Shown: piece by piece, positions 5,366 through 7,307 of the stretch
How the letters are laid out: each line of letters begins with the position of its first letter
Position numbering within the stretch: position 1 is the stretch's first letter
Assembly: GCA_003864535.1 (NCBI GenBank)
Contig: BHEQ01000099.1
Span: forward strand, 1 to 7,307
DNA from: Gammaproteobacteria bacterium
GTDB lineage: Bacteria; Pseudomonadota; Gammaproteobacteria; Cardiobacteriales; Wohlfahrtiimonadaceae
DNA: 7,307 nt
Reading direction: 5' to 3'
Translations under genes and position numbers: made by a program
Notes under the pieces: generated by a model
Databases searched by the model: none
Seen by the model: only the letters and a program-made list of their open reading frames with translations
What the model was told of the DNA's origin: nothing

Positions 5366-7307
5366 TTAGAGCGTGCGCACTACTTGGATGCGTTCAAAGA
5401 CCTCGATTTGATCGCCTACTTTGACATCATTATAATTTTTAACGCCAATGCCACATTCATAGCCATTACGCACTTCATTTACATCTTCTTTAAAGCGGCG
5501 CAGTGATTCAAGCTCGCCTTGATAGATAACTACATGCTCGCGCAGGACGCGAATTGGTGCTTTACGTTTGATCAGACCTTCAGTCACCATACAGCCTGCA
5601 ATTGCGCCGAATTTAGGTGATCTAAATACATCACGAACTTCAGCAATGCCGATAATCTCTTCTTTAAATTCTGGAGCAAGTTTACCTTCTAAGGCGCGTT
5701 TGATTTCATCAACAACCTCATAAATAATACTGTAATAATGTAGATCTAAACCATCTTCCTCAATAATTCGGCGTGCACTTGCATCAGCACGTACATTAAA
5801 GCCTATGACAATCGCACTTGATGCAACAGCAAGATTCGCATCAGTTTCAGTAATACCACCAACTCCAGTTGAAACGATTTTAACCCGAACCTCATCATTA
5901 GACAGATCGGTTAAGGCATTTGAAATCGCCTCGATAGAGCCTTGAACATCAGCTTTTAGCACAACATTAACCGTTGTTATTTTGCCTTCTGCCATATTTT
6001 CAAATATATTTTCAAGCTTAGTTGTGTGCAAGCGTGCTAATTTAACATCACGGAATTTGCCTTGTCTAAACAATGCAATTTCACGCGCTTTACGCTCATC
6101 TTGAACTACAACCATATCATCGCCAGCACTTGGAATGCCAGAAAGACCTAAAACCTCAACAGGGATAGACGGCCCTGCTTCTAAAATTTGCTCACCTTTT
6201 TCATTCATAAGTAAGCGCACATGCCCGTACTCAACGCCTGCAAGGATGATATCACCTTTTTTCAATAAGCCTGATTGCACGAGAACAGTCGCAACAGGAC
6301 CGCGCCCTTTATCCAAGCGCGATTCAATTACCGTGCCTTTAGCAGGACCATCAGCAATTGCTGCAAGTTCCAAAACTTCTGATTGAACGAGGATTTGATT
6401 AAGCAGATTATCAATCCCTTCACCAGTTTTAGCCGAGATATAACAAAATATATTATCGCCGCCCCACTCTTCTGAAATCACACCATGTTGCGAAAGCTCA
6501 GCTAAAATATGCTCGCGATCAGTTCCAGGTTTATCAATCTTATTTACCGCAATAACTAACGGCACGTTGGCAGCTTTCGCATGCTGGATTGCTTCTATCG
6601 TTTGCGGCATTACGCCATCATCAATCGCCACAACAAGCACGACGATATCGGTAATTTTAGCACCACGGGCACGCATTGCGGTAAACGCGCTATGTCCTGG
6701 GGTATCTAAAAATGTCACCATGCCATTAGGAGTATTAACGTGATATGCCCCAATATGTTGAGTGATCCCACCCGCCTCACCTGTAGCTACATGGGTACGC
6801 CTAATATAATCAAGAGTTGATGTTTTACCATGATCAACATGTCCCATAATTGTAACAACAGGAGCACGATTAACCGCTGTACCTACAGCTATGGCTAGAT
6901 TCAACTCTTCTTCAAGCGCATTTTCTGCGACCATTTTATAAGTATGCCCAAGCTCCTCAACTACAATAGCTGCGGTTTCTTGATCAAGGATTTGATTTAT
7001 AGTAACCATAGAGCCAAGCTTCATTAATGCTTTAACTACAGCGGTACCTTTTAAAGACATTTTATGCGCAAGATCTGATACTGAAATTGTTTCAGGTAAG
7101 CCAACTTCTATGGAGCTGGTTGACGTTGGCATATTAAAGCCATGATCTTGAGTTGGTTTTTTACGTTTATTCCCACCACGACGCTGGCTTGCATCGTCAT
7201 CATTACCCCCAAAGCGCACGAATTTTTCAGAATTACGCCCTTTTTTATTCGCAGCACCACCCTTATTACGTCCATCTTGACGTAAAGCATCTAAATCCTT
7301 TGTAGAT
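5366..7307 (-). CDS. infB: translation initiation factor IF-2, N-terminus outside the window
   Basis: This is the GTPase that brings fMet-tRNA to the 30S subunit and promotes subunit joining. Read to the window edge the frame gives 646 residues without a stop; a GTG at 7217-7219 is an internal Val codon, not the start, because the same frame continues 29 codons upstream with IF-2-like Lys/Arg/Gly-rich linker. Numbering from the first complete codon: basic linker 1-~55, IF2_N-type helical domain ~70-120 (TISVSDLAHKM), then the G domain with G1 GHVDHGKT (155-162), G2 GGITQHIGAY (179-188), G3 DTPGH (201-205), G4 NKID (255-258) and G5 SAKTG (291-295). Domains II, III and the fMet-tRNA-binding C-terminal domain follow (KADVQGS, VGGITETDANLA, FECG-like YECGIGVKNYNDVKVGD). 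All catalytic motifs are intact. The missing start is likely several hundred residues upstream, since proteobacterial IF-2 is usually about 850-970 aa. Confidence 0.97.
   Translation of the reverse strand, partial: STKDLDALRQDGRNKGGAANKKGRNSEKFVRFGGNDDDASQRRGGNKRKKPTQDHGFNMPTSTSSIEVGLPETISVSDLAHKMSLKGTAVVKALMKLGSMVTINQILDQETAAIVVEELGHTYKMVAENALEEELNLAIAVGTAVNRAPVVTIMGHVDHGKTSTLDYIRRTHVATGEAGGITQHIGAYHVNTPNGMVTFLDTPGHSAFTAMRARGAKITDIVVLVVAIDDGVMPQTIEAIQHAKAANVPLVIAVNKIDKPGTDREHILAELSQHGVISEEWGGDNIFCYISAKTGEGIDNLLNQILVQSEVLELAAIADGPAKGTVIESRLDKGRGPVATVLVQSGLLKKGDIILAGVEYGHVRLLMNEKGEQILEAGPSIPVEVLGLSGIPSAGDDMVVVQDERKAREIALFRQGKFRDVKLARLHTTKLENIFENMAEGKITTVNVVLKADVQGSIEAISNALTDLSNDEVRVKIVSTGVGGITETDANLAVASSAIVIGFNVRADASARRIIEEDGLDLHYYSIIYEVVDEIKRALEGKLAPEFKEEIIGIAEVRDVFRSPKFGAIAGCMVTEGLIKRKAPIRVLREHVVIYQGELESLRRFKEDVNEVRNGYECGIGVKNYNDVKVGDQIEVFERIQVVRTL

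Noticed and set aside
6135..6386. Plus-strand frame of 83 codons inside infB
   Set aside because: It is antisense to conserved IF-2 domain II coding sequence and is a shadow of it.
7217..7219. GTG as the translation start of IF-2 or of a short internal isoform
   Set aside because: The same frame stays open to the window edge with IF-2-like linker sequence, and no Shine-Dalgarno precedes this GTG.

Overview
This window looks like an ordinary chromosomal stretch from an AT-rich (by eye, under 40% G+C) proteobacterium. All five genes lie on the minus strand, so transcription runs from high to low coordinates. A betaproteobacterium is the best guess: IF-2 and RlmB read like betaproteobacterial versions (for example the ESLNVSVATG stretch of RlmB), and LysM-FecR proteins are familiar from that class. 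This placement is inferred from remembered family sequences, not from a search.

Layout in transcription order: (1) 7307-5366, infB, translation initiation factor IF-2, missing its N-terminus because the frame runs off the right edge; (2) 5299-4844, rbfA, 30S ribosome-binding factor A, with an acidic repetitive tail; (3) 4837-2873, rlhA, a U32-family 23S rRNA C2501 hydroxylation enzyme that starts 6 nt after the rbfA stop; (4) a 193-nt gap with a -10-like box; (5) 2679-991, an exported LysM + FecR + fibronectin-type-module protein with a GTG start; (6) an 83-nt gap with a second -10-like box; (7) 907-134, rlmB, the 23S rRNA Gm2251 2'-O-methyltransferase, also with a GTG start; (8) a 133-nt left flank with a nested inverted repeat and no recognisable gene.

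Four of the five genes serve the ribosome. IF-2 handles initiation, RbfA matures the 30S subunit, and RlhA and RlmB modify 23S rRNA in domain V near the peptidyl-transferase centre. infB-rbfA-rlhA is probably one operon; rlhA sits where truB commonly follows rbfA. The LysM-FecR gene is the functional outlier and the least understood gene here. I see no mobile element, CRISPR array, tRNA or rRNA gene, or phage gene, and no convincing sign of an undescribed system.
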